DNA of 64,000 nt, from positions 429,365 to 493,364 of the forward strand of contig JAEUSM010000017.1 of NCBI GenBank assembly GCA_016788785.1. The letters run 5' to 3'. The position numbers were made by a program, and so were the translations under genes. Under the pieces are notes generated by a model. That model was not told the DNA's origin and did no database searches. It saw only the letters and a list, made by a program, of their open reading frames with translations. Shown one piece after another: positions 24,189 to 32,148 of this stretch. The stretch's first letter is position 1; every line of letters starts with the position of its first letter. This stretch comes from Candidatus Kapaibacterium sp. (lineage in GTDB: Bacteria; Bacteroidota; Ignavibacteria; Kapaibacteriales; JAEUSM01).

Positions 24189-26747
24189 ATGAATGGTTTT
24201 TTTAACCCTTCGACCACTACCAAAAATTTTGGTAGTTTTTCTCTTTGTTCAACGCTTCCGGCAGACCGGCAGACCGGCAGACCGGCAGACCGGCAGACCG
24301 GCAAAATCAATTGGTATAAGCAAACCCTGCTTTTTGCTTTCCTTATGATTTGCTCCACTTTCATAGCTCCTCAGCAAAGTTATGGGCAAAGCTGGGAACA
24401 AGCTGTTATGGACTCGGTCCGAAAAATCTTCCCACATGACAGCATGTATGTCAAAAACGAAGTCATTATCAAATTTAAACCACATGCTTTAGATTTGAGT
24501 AAACTTTGTTACAGCTATTCTACCTCAGAAAATTTAGGCAATAATGGTAAAAGAGTTGAAGGTACTTTAGGGTTAGGTACTTCACTCGAAGATTTTTTAG
24601 ATGCTCAACGCTTTTCAGTTGAAGAACTTATTTTGGATTCTTCGTTAGTTGCTGGGTTAAAAATGTATGGTGGTGATTCACTTCGAAGAATTACTCATGC
24701 CAATCCTTGTAAAGATACTCTATCTTTAACCAGAAGTGGCGACACAATTCCAATGGCAGATTACTTGTATATGGTAGTTTTAATAAATAATGATACTTCT
24801 GTTATTGAATTAACTGTTTGGCCCACCATCTTTCATCAAAATTCAATTGATTATACTGAGCCTAATTTTATTGTAAAATTAGCTAACCAACCGTATAATC
24901 CAAACGATCATCTGTTTAGTAATCAATCATCTTTTAAACCGGATCATATTAATACACCTTTTGCTTGGCAATTCGAGAAAGGAGAATCAAGTACCTTAGT
25001 AGCAGTTTTTGATAATGGTATCGAATACAATCATTGTGATTTGGGAAATGGAGAATGGGGACCTGGTAAAAAAGTAGTTTATGGTAGAAACATTGTTGAT
25101 GGAAATGATAAGTTTTACTTAGGTTCAACTCATGGTACACCAGTTGCTGGAATTATAGGTGCCTATTCAAATAGAAATACCTGTGTAGCTTTTCAAGGTG
25201 GTGTTGCAGGTATTGCAGGTGGATGGAAGAACGATACAATTGATGTTGCAGGATGTTCTTTATTAGCGTATAAATTAGAAACTGCAAGTGATAATATTCA
25301 AGGGCTTAGACATGCGGCAAATAAATCAGTACATACACAATATGGTGAAGGTGTACATGTTACAAATGCTTCCTTACTATATGATGGTCCTAGAAGTTTA
25401 CTAAAAAGTTATGAAGAAGCTCTTAATAATGCATTTGAAAATAATCTTGTTCAGGTGTCAGCTCGAGGAAATGGTGGAAATTCACTTTTTAATGATAATA
25501 TGTGGAATTTACCTGCTTGTTTTGATGCACATAAAATGTTAAATGTAGGTGCTTATAATCACTTGAAAGTTAGACAACCCATCAGTAGTATTGGTAGAAA
25601 TATAGATTTATTAGCACCAGGTGGAGAATGTGATTCAGCTGGTCAAAATTTAGTATACACAACACAAACTGACGGTAGTAGAAGTTCACTATTTTCTTGC
25701 TTTCAAAGAACTTCTGCTGCTGCACCTCATGTTGCTGGAACAGCAGCATTGATTCATAGTTATGCTCAAAAACAATCGAGTTGGCCTTTCTTATATCCTG
25801 AAGATTATGAAGGAATTATAAAAGCCGCAACTCAAGATGTTGTTGGTTCTGGTTATAATAGTAATTACGATGAATTATCGGGTTGGGGTAATCTTGATTT
25901 GAGAAGAATATTTCAAATGTTTCAAGAAGGATATCGAATTTATCATTTTGAAGATTATGATACAAACAGTTATACTTATAATGGATTTTCAGGTCAATTA
26001 TATCAATTAGCAGTTTCTAATCAAGATGGTAAAAGACCTGTTACCTCTGGTGAATGGAATGCGAGAATTCAAGCCGTAACAAAAACAATAACTCATGATT
26101 ATAAATGGTTAGATAAAAATGGATCAAAAATTTATGTTTGGGGAAGAAGTGGACCTAATGGGCCAAATGCAAAACAAGGCTGGGCTTCATCACATCATGC
26201 AGAAGAATTACGTTTTCCTTATGCTGGTGTATCTACATTACATCAAACAGGATTTACTGGAGTTTACTCTGGTTACGGCGGAAATTTTTCTGTGCATAAC
26301 ATGATACATGAAGATGGAATGATTGATGGAAATAACAATATAGCTAATTCTCATACTTTTAAACTTGTAACATATCAGTATGAATTTAGACAGAATTTAG
26401 GACTAAACAACTTTATTAGACCTATTAAAAGAAATCTTGGTATGCATTATACTGTATTTGCAAAACCTGATCCAACAGTAGGTGTACAAGAAAATCAAAT
26501 ATCTGATGATATCAGGATATTTCCAAACCTAACGAATAACTTAGTCAATATAGAATCAGATTTATTTTTCTTATCAAATACTTCTATAAAGATTGTTAAT
26601 GCATTAGGTGTAGAATATTTTAATAAAGTTTTAAACAATGAATATAACTTAAGAGTCAATGTTCAGAATTTTCCAACAGGAATGTACTTTGTAACAGTTT
26701 CAAACGGAACTAGTTTTAAAATGAAACAATTTATTATACAAAAGTAA
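24189..26747 (+). CDS. Secreted subtilisin-like serine protease with T9SS sorting domain; repeat-containing 5' end
   Basis: This 852-residue S8-family peptidase is probably exported and anchored or released by the type IX system. Catalytic residues are visible: Asp in VAVFDNGIEYNHCD near 275, His in STHGTPVAGIIGA near 315, and Ser in RTSAAAPHVAGTAALI near 508; the usual DTG and GTS are here DNG and RTS. The C-terminal 80 or so residues, from DDIRIFPNLTNNLVNIES, form a T9SS type A sorting domain ending FIIQK. The ATG at 24189 has a strong ribosome-binding site (AAGAGG, seven-base spacer). Unusually, an 8-base tandem repeat encodes PADRQTGR/PADRQTGK between the start and the signal-peptide core (LLFAFLMICSTFIA, about residues 46-59). 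A lipoprotein gene follows ten bases later. Codon use is more AT-rich than in the neighbouring housekeeping genes. Confidence 0.9.
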   Translation: MNGFFNPSTTTKNFGSFSLCSTLPADRQTGRPADRQTGKINWYKQTLLFAFLMICSTFIAPQQSYGQSWEQAVMDSVRKIFPHDSMYVKNEVIIKFKPHALDLSKLCYSYSTSENLGNNGKRVEGTLGLGTSLEDFLDAQRFSVEELILDSSLVAGLKMYGGDSLRRITHANPCKDTLSLTRSGDTIPMADYLYMVVLINNDTSVIELTVWPTIFHQNSIDYTEPNFIVKLANQPYNPNDHLFSNQSSFKPDHINTPFAWQFEKGESSTLVAVFDNGIEYNHCDLGNGEWGPGKKVVYGRNIVDGNDKFYLGSTHGTPVAGIIGAYSNRNTCVAFQGGVAGIAGGWKNDTIDVAGCSLLAYKLETASDNIQGLRHAANKSVHTQYGEGVHVTNASLLYDGPRSLLKSYEEALNNAFENNLVQVSARGNGGNSLFNDNMWNLPACFDAHKMLNVGAYNHLKVRQPISSIGRNIDLLAPGGECDSAGQNLVYTTQTDGSRSSLFSCFQRTSAAAPHVAGTAALIHSYAQKQSSWPFLYPEDYEGIIKAATQDVVGSGYNSNYDELSGWGNLDLRRIFQMFQEGYRIYHFEDYDTNSYTYNGFSGQLYQLAVSNQDGKRPVTSGEWNARIQAVTKTITHDYKWLDKNGSKIYVWGRSGPNGPNAKQGWASSHHAEELRFPYAGVSTLHQTGFTGVYSGYGGNFSVHNMIHEDGMIDGNNNIANSHTFKLVTYQYEFRQNLGLNNFIRPIKRNLGMHYTVFAKPDPTVGVQENQISDDIRIFPNLTNNLVNIESDLFFLSNTSIKIVNALGVEYFNKVLNNEYNLRVNVQNFPTGMYFVTVSNGTSFKMKQFIIQK
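24216..24236 (+). other. Perfect palindrome followed by T-run at the subtilase 5' end
   Basis: ACTACCAAAA and TTTTGGTAGT pair around a single A and are followed by a short T-run (24237-24240). It lies 27 bases into the coding sequence, ahead of the 8-base repeat. The form is that of a weak intrinsic terminator or attenuator, but the stem is AT-rich and coding constraint could also account for it. Confidence 0.35.
24258..24303 (+). repeat. 8-base tandem repeat (CCGGCAGA), 5.75 copies, in coding sequence
   Basis: Five full CCGGCAGA units (24258-24297) are followed by CCGGCA. The repeat is GC-rich inside AT-rich DNA and lies within the N-terminal coding region of the subtilase. The unit length is not a multiple of three. 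A change of one unit moves translation into frames that stop at 24317-24319 (TAA) or 24346-24348 (TGA), before the signal-peptide core is completed. This is the arrangement of a slipped-strand contingency locus. Confidence 0.95.
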
Positions 26748-26757
26748 GGGTGTTTTA

Positions 26758-27843
26758 ATGAAAGACTTATTATTAAAGTCAAATTTAGTTACAATTGCTT
26801 TTGTTTTGTTATTTTCTTGCTCAGAAGATAATCAAAATCCTGAGCAAATGTGGAAAGAACATAATCCCAAAAAACTTAAATGTGGAAGAAAGTTTGATCA
26901 AGCTACCTTTTTAGATGAAGTTGGTATCAATATAATGAGTTCCAGCAAAGATAAAGTTAATTTTATAGTGTATATAGATCAACCTATAAACCCTTTAATA
27001 TTGACTATAAATGGTAATAGTATAGGGGTTAAGAACTTGAAAATAGGCAAACTTAACTCGAAAGATACAACCTTACTTGGGGCTTTTGCAAATCCACTTT
27101 TATCTCCCTATGATAAAAATATAGCAATTGGCTTAGTTGCCTTTTCAACTGTCATCGGAAAAGATAATTTTGGAGAAAATGTTGTAAAGATTTTTCAACA
27201 ACTATGTCGATATAACTTAGAAACGGATGAATGCTCCATTATTCCTCTTTATGTAACTAAAGAGGAATATGAAGTTATTACCGATAATGGTTTAGTGCAT
27301 TGGGCAAATCAATCAACACCGAATGATGATTATATATTAATCAAGAATCATAAACGGTTGCATTTGCAAAGTGGAAAGTTATTAGAAGGATATACAAATA
27401 AAACTAATGATGCAAATCTAAAATTAGTTGCAGTAAGTCCTGATGAGAGTAAATTCATTAGTCTTGATCCAAATAATAAGAACGGTGATTTTTATATTAA
27501 TGACCGTAAACATACTGATAAGTATATACATCATTCATTTAAAAATAATTACATAAACAAGATTAATTGGTCTGATGATTCAAAAACATTTTCAATCAAT
27601 CAATTAGGAAATGATATGAATGATTTTAACTTTTATACAATTACTGATGGAAATTCAATAATGAAAACCAATACTTTGGATTTATTGACTTTACATTGTT
27701 CGTTATATTCTAATGGAACACCGTTTTTTTATACAGACTCTTCCTATATTGTAACTTTATATCCAAACCTTTCACGGAGAGGTGAATTATATGAAGTAAA
27801 CCAAAATGGAGAAATCATTCGACAACTTACGAAGATTTTTTAG
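26758..27843 (+). CDS. Predicted lipoprotein of unknown function, beside the subtilase
   Basis: This 361-residue protein has a type II signal peptide: residues 1-20 include a hydrophobic TIAFVLLFS core and the lipidated cysteine follows at 21 (LLFSC). I recognise no family. The middle and C-terminal parts contain strand-rich stretches with the look of PD40/WD40 propeller blades, for example LVAVSPDESKFISLD and INWSDDSKTFSINQLG, so a beta-propeller is plausible. It follows the subtilase by ten bases and shares its AT-rich codon use, implying co-expression. It could be a surface partner, inhibitor or immunity factor for the protease; none of these is shown. A strong terminator follows at 27878. 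Confidence 0.75.
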   Translation: MKDLLLKSNLVTIAFVLLFSCSEDNQNPEQMWKEHNPKKLKCGRKFDQATFLDEVGINIMSSSKDKVNFIVYIDQPINPLILTINGNSIGVKNLKIGKLNSKDTTLLGAFANPLLSPYDKNIAIGLVAFSTVIGKDNFGENVVKIFQQLCRYNLETDECSIIPLYVTKEEYEVITDNGLVHWANQSTPNDDYILIKNHKRLHLQSGKLLEGYTNKTNDANLKLVAVSPDESKFISLDPNNKNGDFYINDRKHTDKYIHHSFKNNYINKINWSDDSKTFSINQLGNDMNDFNFYTITDGNSIMKTNTLDLLTLHCSLYSNGTPFFYTDSSYIVTLYPNLSRRGELYEVNQNGEIIRQLTKIF

Positions 27844-27877
27844 ATTTACGAATTTGTTTAACTGTTACTATCTCATC

Positions 27878-27910
27878 AAAAAAAAAGCCCCAATTTGGGG
27901 CTTTTTTTTT
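27878..27910 (+). terminator. Intrinsic terminator after the subtilase-lipoprotein module
   Basis: A GCCCC/GGGGC stem with an AATTT loop is extended by an A-run before and a T-run of about ten after it. It lies 35 bases beyond the lipoprotein stop and can act in both directions. Confidence 0.85.
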
Positions 27911-27912
27911 GA

Positions 27913-27968
27913 CCCCTCACCCCCACTTCGGCTCCGCTCAGTGACCAATCTCCTTCAAGGGGAGAGGG
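27913..27968 (-). repeat. Right copy of the inverted repeat flanking the accessory module
   Basis: Reading on the minus strand it begins CCCTCTCCCCTT and ends GTGGGGGTGAGGGG, matching 23880-23936 with few changes. Differences include A/G and T/C in the inner 34 bases and a small change in the hairpin loop near the outer end. Confidence 0.8.
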
Positions 27969-27992
27969 AGATGTTATTTTGTACCGTGTTAT

Positions 27993-28017
27993 GTAGAGAC
28001 AGGGCATGCCCTGTCTC
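27993..28017 (+). repeat. GTAGAGAC palindrome, core AGGGCATGCCCT
   Basis: GTA is followed by the perfect 22-base palindrome GAGACAGGGCATGCCCTGTCTC. It shares outer arms GAGAC/GTCTC and the leading GTA with copies at 48190, 48335 and 48599, but the inner arms differ while remaining complementary. Confidence 0.8.
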
Positions 28018-28082
28018 ATCCATGAAGATTAACCACTCGTCCTTCGGACAGCTGCCCTTTGAAGGGGAGCAGTTTAGAAAAA

Positions 28083-28126
28083 TTCCCCTCCTAAATTAGG
28101 AGGGGTGCCATGAAATGGCGGGGTGG
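28083..28126 (+). repeat. GGGGTGG-type intergenic repeat
   Basis: A perfect stem CCCCTCCTAA/TTAGGAGGGG is followed by TGCCATGAAATGGCGGGGTGG. It is of the same family as 23763-23800 and 48388-48445. Confidence 0.75.
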
Positions 28127-28240
28127 TATGAATTTAGAACAAACCAACAAATTCGTATAAAATCGCAAAAAAATAGGGTTTTCCGTTCAAAATTTTGTAC
28201 ATTGCAATTACTATTTAACTACATATATATTTAGACATCA

Positions 28241-28630
28241 ATGACATCCTTATCCACAACAACAAAATTAACGATAAAAAACGCAACTTTTTATGGGTAT
28301 CACGGCGTAAAATCAGAAGAAAAAACACTTGGAGGAAAATATTCTTTAGATATTGAAATGCTCTATGACGGTAGAAAAGCAGTTCTTCAAGATGAAGTTC
28401 AATTTGCGGTAAACTATCAAGAAGTGATGTATACAGTGGCAGAAATTCTGAATGAATCCTTCAATTTGGTGGAAACAATTGCGTGGGATATCGCAAGTAA
28501 TATTTTAGAAAAATTCAGTTTGGTTGGAGCTGTAACGGTTAAAATCCGTAAACATGTTGTTCCAATTGGTGAAATTATAGATTATATCGAAGCAGAAGTT
28601 ACATTAAAACGTGAAGGAAAAGTTGAGTAA
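28241..28630 (+). CDS. folB: Dihydroneopterin aldolase
   Basis: FolB cleaves 7,8-dihydroneopterin to 6-hydroxymethyl-7,8-dihydropterin and glycolaldehyde in folate synthesis. The 129-residue protein has the expected size and the opening LTIKNATFYGYHGVKSEEKT, where the conserved Tyr and the Glu near residue 27 belong to the active site. The FAVNYQEVMYTVAEIL segment and C-terminal VTVKIRKHVVPIGEIIDYIE match the family, including the substrate-contact Lys. The next gene is folK, the following pathway step, overlapping it by about 8-20 bases depending on the folK start, so the two are co-translated. No other folate gene is adjacent. Confidence 0.95.
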   Translation: MTSLSTTTKLTIKNATFYGYHGVKSEEKTLGGKYSLDIEMLYDGRKAVLQDEVQFAVNYQEVMYTVAEILNESFNLVETIAWDIASNILEKFSLVGAVTVKIRKHVVPIGEIIDYIEAEVTLKREGKVE

Positions 28631-29147
28631 AATCAACCTTGTATATAAGCCAGTTCTTCTTTCTTTGGGCTCAAATATTGGGGATAAACAACAATATTTG
28701 GAGTTAGCGATAGAATCGATTGTACTTAATACGACTTTTCACAATGTTCAGGTTTCCTCTGTGTATGAAACAGAACCTGTTGGCTTCACGGAACAAGATA
28801 GTTTTTTGAATATTGCTCTTTGCTTGTGGACGTTGTTGACACCGTTGGAGGTTTTTCGTATCATTAAAGACATTGAGAAAAAACTTGGACGTACAAGAAG
28901 ACAACAATGGCGTGAGCGGGAAATTGATATCGATATTATTCTCTTTGGTGAGGAAGTTTTTGAGACTGATATTCTCACAATACCCCATTCTGCAATGCAT
29001 AATCGTAAATTCGTTTTGGCACCGTCAGTGGAAATTGCTCCTCATTTAGTCCATCCTATGTTAAAAAAAACGGTACAAGAATTATACGAAGAGTGTTCCG
29101 ATGTTTCTTCAGTTATTCGCATTGGAGATTTGCGATTGCCATTGTAA
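28611..29147 (+). CDS. folK: 2-amino-4-hydroxy-6-hydroxymethyldihydropteridine diphosphokinase
   Basis: FolK transfers pyrophosphate from ATP to 6-hydroxymethyl-dihydropterin. The protein is up to 178 residues. Family motifs are LLSLGSNIGDKQQYLELAIE near the N terminus, SVYETEPVGFTEQDSFLNIA, the catalytic loop EKKLGRTRRQQWREREIDID with its paired Arg and Asp residues, and LTIPHSAMHNRKFVLAPSVE. The start is uncertain: the longest frame uses GTG at 28611, but a TTG at 28623 has GAAGGA a few bases upstream and may be the real start. It directly follows folB, the preceding enzyme of the pathway. Confidence 0.95.
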   Translation: MKEKLSKINLVYKPVLLSLGSNIGDKQQYLELAIESIVLNTTFHNVQVSSVYETEPVGFTEQDSFLNIALCLWTLLTPLEVFRIIKDIEKKLGRTRRQQWREREIDIDIILFGEEVFETDILTIPHSAMHNRKFVLAPSVEIAPHLVHPMLKKTVQELYEECSDVSSVIRIGDLRLPL

Positions 29148-29171
29148 AGAATATATTGGCGATAAAGTGTT

Positions 29172-31106
29172 ATGAAACGAATCACTGATGAAATAGTCGA
29201 GAAAGTAAAGGCTGAATGCGACATTGTAGCTGTTATTTCACCAAGGGTGCAGCTCAAAAAACGTGGTAAAACCTATATTGGTCTTTGTCCATTTCACTCT
29301 GAAAAATCTCCTTCGTTCAATGTTAATCAAGCAGAACAGTTTTTCAAATGTTTTGGCTGTGGAAAAGGTGGAGATGCTATCAAATTTATTCAAGAAATTG
29401 ACGGTATTCCCTTTCTCGAAGCCGTTGAACAATTAGCATATCAATTTTCTATTCCAATTCCAGAAGTAGAGGTTTCTTCAGTTGAAATTGAAAAGCGTCA
29501 TCAATCTGAGGCGTTATACAATGTGTTGGAAGCTTCAAGAATATTTGGAATCAAAAACCTTCAATCCGATTTTGGATTTCCCGTTCGTCAATATCTTTCA
29601 CGACGTGGTTTGACAGAACAAACCATCAATGCTTTCTCCGTAGGTCTTGCTCCGATGGAATGGAGTAGTTTTTTTAAAACATTGCGTCAACAAGGATTTT
29701 CCGAGCAAAGCATCGAACTTTCTGGTGTTTGTGCAAGAAACGACAACGGTGAGTTTTATGACCGTTTTCGTGGTCGATTACTGTTTCCCATTCAAAATAC
29801 ATTGGGTAAAACGATTGGTTTTGGAGGTCGGCTTTTAGAGAAGCAATCCACAAAAGCGAAGTACATCAATTCCCCACAATCCCCATTATACGACAAATCC
29901 GTAGTTCTTTATGGATTGTATCAAGCTCGTCAATCGATACGCTCCAAAGGAAATGTTCTTCTCTGTGAAGGATATATGGATGTGTTGTCCATGCATCAAC
30001 ATGGTTTTACCAATGCAGTAGCCTCTTGTGGAACGGCACTTACCGAAGAACAAGTGGATGTGATAGCAAAGTACACAAAACACATTGTCATTGCATACGA
30101 TGGTGATAATGCTGGAAAGAATGCAACGATGAAAGCAATCGATGTTATCCTACCAAAGGGACTTTCCGTTAGTGTTATTTCATTAACAAACAAAGAAGAT
30201 CCTGATAGCTTTTTAAAACATTTTGGCTCAGAAGAATTTGAGAAAAAAGTTACATCAGCATTGGGATTTGTGCAGTTTTATCATTCCTTGTGGACGGAAA
30301 CAGGGAAGCTATCAGCTCCGCAAGATTTCGCCTTTGCAATTCGTGAGCTTATCACGAAAACACTGTCTATTCCTGATATTCTTTCACATCATTTTTTCTT
30401 CAAACAAATCGCAGAACTTTTTTCTATAGACATTTCCTTGATTGAACAAGAGGCAGTCTTAGTCAAAGAAAGTTATAAGGAACAAGAAGATTTTCGCAAA
30501 CGCTATACAGCACCTTCAACCCAAACAGGTAATTCAACTACTGATAAACCGATAGAAAAACTTATGGTTTCATCAACAGAAATTGTCATAGAAACACCTG
30601 TTGAAAATGTACAGGAACTAACGCTTCCAAATTCTGAAGAATTGAATCTTTTGAGAATTGCCTTAGTCAGTAAAAAGGGGTTTGAAACTGTTTTTAAGAC
30701 GTTCCGTATCACAAATGATCATTTTGAAAGTGAGCTTTGTAAATCGTTATATGCTCGCATAATAGATGCTCAAGCTAATTCAGAAGATCCGCTAACCTTG
30801 CTTTTTGAAGATGAAACGTTATCGGATGAAGAAATTTCACTGCTACGGATAGTAAAGGTGTCGTTACGCGAACCTTCTAGTTCTTGGGAAAAATTTGACG
30901 TTACAGTATTGCCTGAACATTTTGAAAAGGTAATTCCAGATTATTTGCGAACTATACAAATACGAAAAGTTGTCAAACATTTGCAAGAATTAGAGAAACA
31001 AATTCAATTAAATGATGAACAAGGAACTTTAGATGTAGCTTTATTAGAAGAATTTTCAAAATTAGATAATCAACGTAGATCTTTGGAAGAACAACGAGGA
31101 AAATAG
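29172..31106 (+). CDS. dnaG: DNA primase
   Basis: DnaG makes RNA primers for chromosome replication. The 644-residue protein has the full family plan. The N-terminal CHC2 zinc finger has Cys39, His42, Cys60 and Cys63 (LCPFHSEKSPSF...FFKCFGCGKGGD). The catalytic core follows with GFGGRLLEKQSTKAKYINSP and the TOPRIM motifs LLCEGYMDVLSMHQHG and VIAYDGDNAGKNA. A C-terminal helical region of about 200 residues should bind the replicative helicase; it is divergent and contains a Thr/Ser/Pro-rich linker near residues 440-470. It follows folK by 24 bases. The rpoD gene often found beside dnaG is absent. Confidence 0.97.
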   Translation: MKRITDEIVEKVKAECDIVAVISPRVQLKKRGKTYIGLCPFHSEKSPSFNVNQAEQFFKCFGCGKGGDAIKFIQEIDGIPFLEAVEQLAYQFSIPIPEVEVSSVEIEKRHQSEALYNVLEASRIFGIKNLQSDFGFPVRQYLSRRGLTEQTINAFSVGLAPMEWSSFFKTLRQQGFSEQSIELSGVCARNDNGEFYDRFRGRLLFPIQNTLGKTIGFGGRLLEKQSTKAKYINSPQSPLYDKSVVLYGLYQARQSIRSKGNVLLCEGYMDVLSMHQHGFTNAVASCGTALTEEQVDVIAKYTKHIVIAYDGDNAGKNATMKAIDVILPKGLSVSVISLTNKEDPDSFLKHFGSEEFEKKVTSALGFVQFYHSLWTETGKLSAPQDFAFAIRELITKTLSIPDILSHHFFFKQIAELFSIDISLIEQEAVLVKESYKEQEDFRKRYTAPSTQTGNSTTDKPIEKLMVSSTEIVIETPVENVQELTLPNSEELNLLRIALVSKKGFETVFKTFRITNDHFESELCKSLYARIIDAQANSEDPLTLLFEDETLSDEEISLLRIVKVSLREPSSSWEKFDVTVLPEHFEKVIPDYLRTIQIRKVVKHLQELEKQIQLNDEQGTLDVALLEEFSKLDNQRRSLEEQRGK

Positions 31107-31115
31107 TTATCTTTG
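31082..31115 (+). promoter_or_regulatory. Candidate Bacteroidota-type promoter for the PP2C gene
   Basis: TATCTTTG at 31108-31115 fits the TAnnTTTG -7 box and a TTTG at 31082-31085 could serve as the -33 element. The spacing of about 22 bases is slightly long. The site straddles the dnaG stop and lies about 50 bases before the phosphatase ATG. Confidence 0.35.
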
Positions 31116-31163
31116 TAAAATAGAACAACGTTATAGTACTGACATAGAGTAAAATATATACAA

Positions 31164-32105
31164 ATGAATTCTTGGCATTTCCATTATTGTAGCAAAACTG
31201 ACATCGGCAAAAAACGAAAACAGAATGAGGACTATCTCGCTGCGTATTCGTTGCCAATTGGGATGTTGTTTTTAATCAGTGATGGAATGGGCGGTCATGT
31301 TGGTGGGCAAATGGCTGCAACTATGACAGTGGAAACGGTCAAAGACGAGTTCAAAATTGCCAACGAAGCATCGAGTATTGAGGCGTTGATTCGTTTTTCT
31401 TTCCAAAAAGCAGATGACGCAGTAAAGATATTTACGGCAAAACATCGTGAATTGCAAGGAATGGGGACAACCCTGCTTTTGGGATTATTTCGTGATAAAA
31501 CTCTTTATGTTGGTTCTGTAGGAGATAGCAGATTATATAGAATACGAAATAGACATTGTGAACTTTTAACCAAGGATCATTCCTTGGTGCAAGAGCTTAT
31601 TGATTCAGGAATTATCGCAGAACATGAGGCAGATTTTCATCCGCATCGTAATGTTATAACCCATGCAATTGGGGCAAATAACCCTTCTCCGGATTTTTAT
31701 CAGTTTGAAGTGGAAGAAAATGATATCTTTGTATTTTGCACCGACGGTCTTTCGCAATATGTTCAAGAAGTAGAGCTGTCTGCAATCATAAATCATACAA
31801 CCATTGAGGACGCTACTAATCAATTGATAGCCTTGGCAAATGACAAAGGTGGAAGTGACAATATAACCTTGCATATTGTGCAAGTGGGAACACAAAGTGT
31901 AGATAATGCGAACGTACAGAACGATATTGAAATTCCAACGGTATCGAAAGGAAAAACATCATTGTATTCATATATACTTTATGCAATTTCTTTCGTTATT
32001 TTGATAGTACTTTTGGTATGGATATACGTGCAAGTTTCTTCGCGTTCTATCTCTGAAAGTATGCATTTATTTCGGGATTCGGTCTATTCGAGATTAGTTA
32101 CTTAG
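31164..32105 (+). CDS. PP2C-type Ser/Thr protein phosphatase with C-terminal membrane anchor
   Basis: This 313-residue PP2C (PPM) phosphatase has intact metal-binding motifs: FLISDGMGGHVGGQMAA near residues 36-52, GSVGDSRLYRIRNR near 118-131, FCTDGLSQYVQE near 190-201, and GGSDNITLHIV near 231-241. The opening KTDIGKKRKQNEDYLA carries the conserved Arg and Asp equivalents. A single membrane helix lies near residues 272-295 (YILYAISFVILIVLLVWIYV), leaving a short outer tail. The next gene, 43 bases on, is a membrane Ser/Thr kinase, so the two probably act as an opposed pair on shared substrates. The targets are unknown. Confidence 0.94.
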   Translation: MNSWHFHYCSKTDIGKKRKQNEDYLAAYSLPIGMLFLISDGMGGHVGGQMAATMTVETVKDEFKIANEASSIEALIRFSFQKADDAVKIFTAKHRELQGMGTTLLLGLFRDKTLYVGSVGDSRLYRIRNRHCELLTKDHSLVQELIDSGIIAEHEADFHPHRNVITHAIGANNPSPDFYQFEVEENDIFVFCTDGLSQYVQEVELSAIINHTTIEDATNQLIALANDKGGSDNITLHIVQVGTQSVDNANVQNDIEIPTVSKGKTSLYSYILYAISFVILIVLLVWIYVQVSSRSISESMHLFRDSVYSRLVT

Positions 32106-32148
32106 AAAGAGTACAACAACGTAAACGTGTGGATTAACAAACAAAAAT

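Larger units (their letters stand above)
27844..28240. other. Repeat-bearing intergenic region upstream of folB
   Basis: In order, this 397-base gap holds the terminator at 27878, the inverted copy of the 57-base element (27913-27968), a GTAGAGAC palindrome (27993-28017), and a GGGGTGG-type repeat (28083-28126). A final AT-rich stretch before folB (about 28130-28240) could hold its promoter: a TTG at 28202 and TATATTTA at 28226 resemble Bacteroidota elements with about 21 bases between. No gene is supported. Confidence 0.65.

Noticed and set aside
24258..24303. Possible CRISPR array
   Set aside because: The units are 8 bases, directly adjacent without spacers, and lie inside a coding region. 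It is a simple tandem repeat.
27806..28099. 97-codon open frame after the lipoprotein
   Set aside because: It runs through a strong terminator and three repeat elements.
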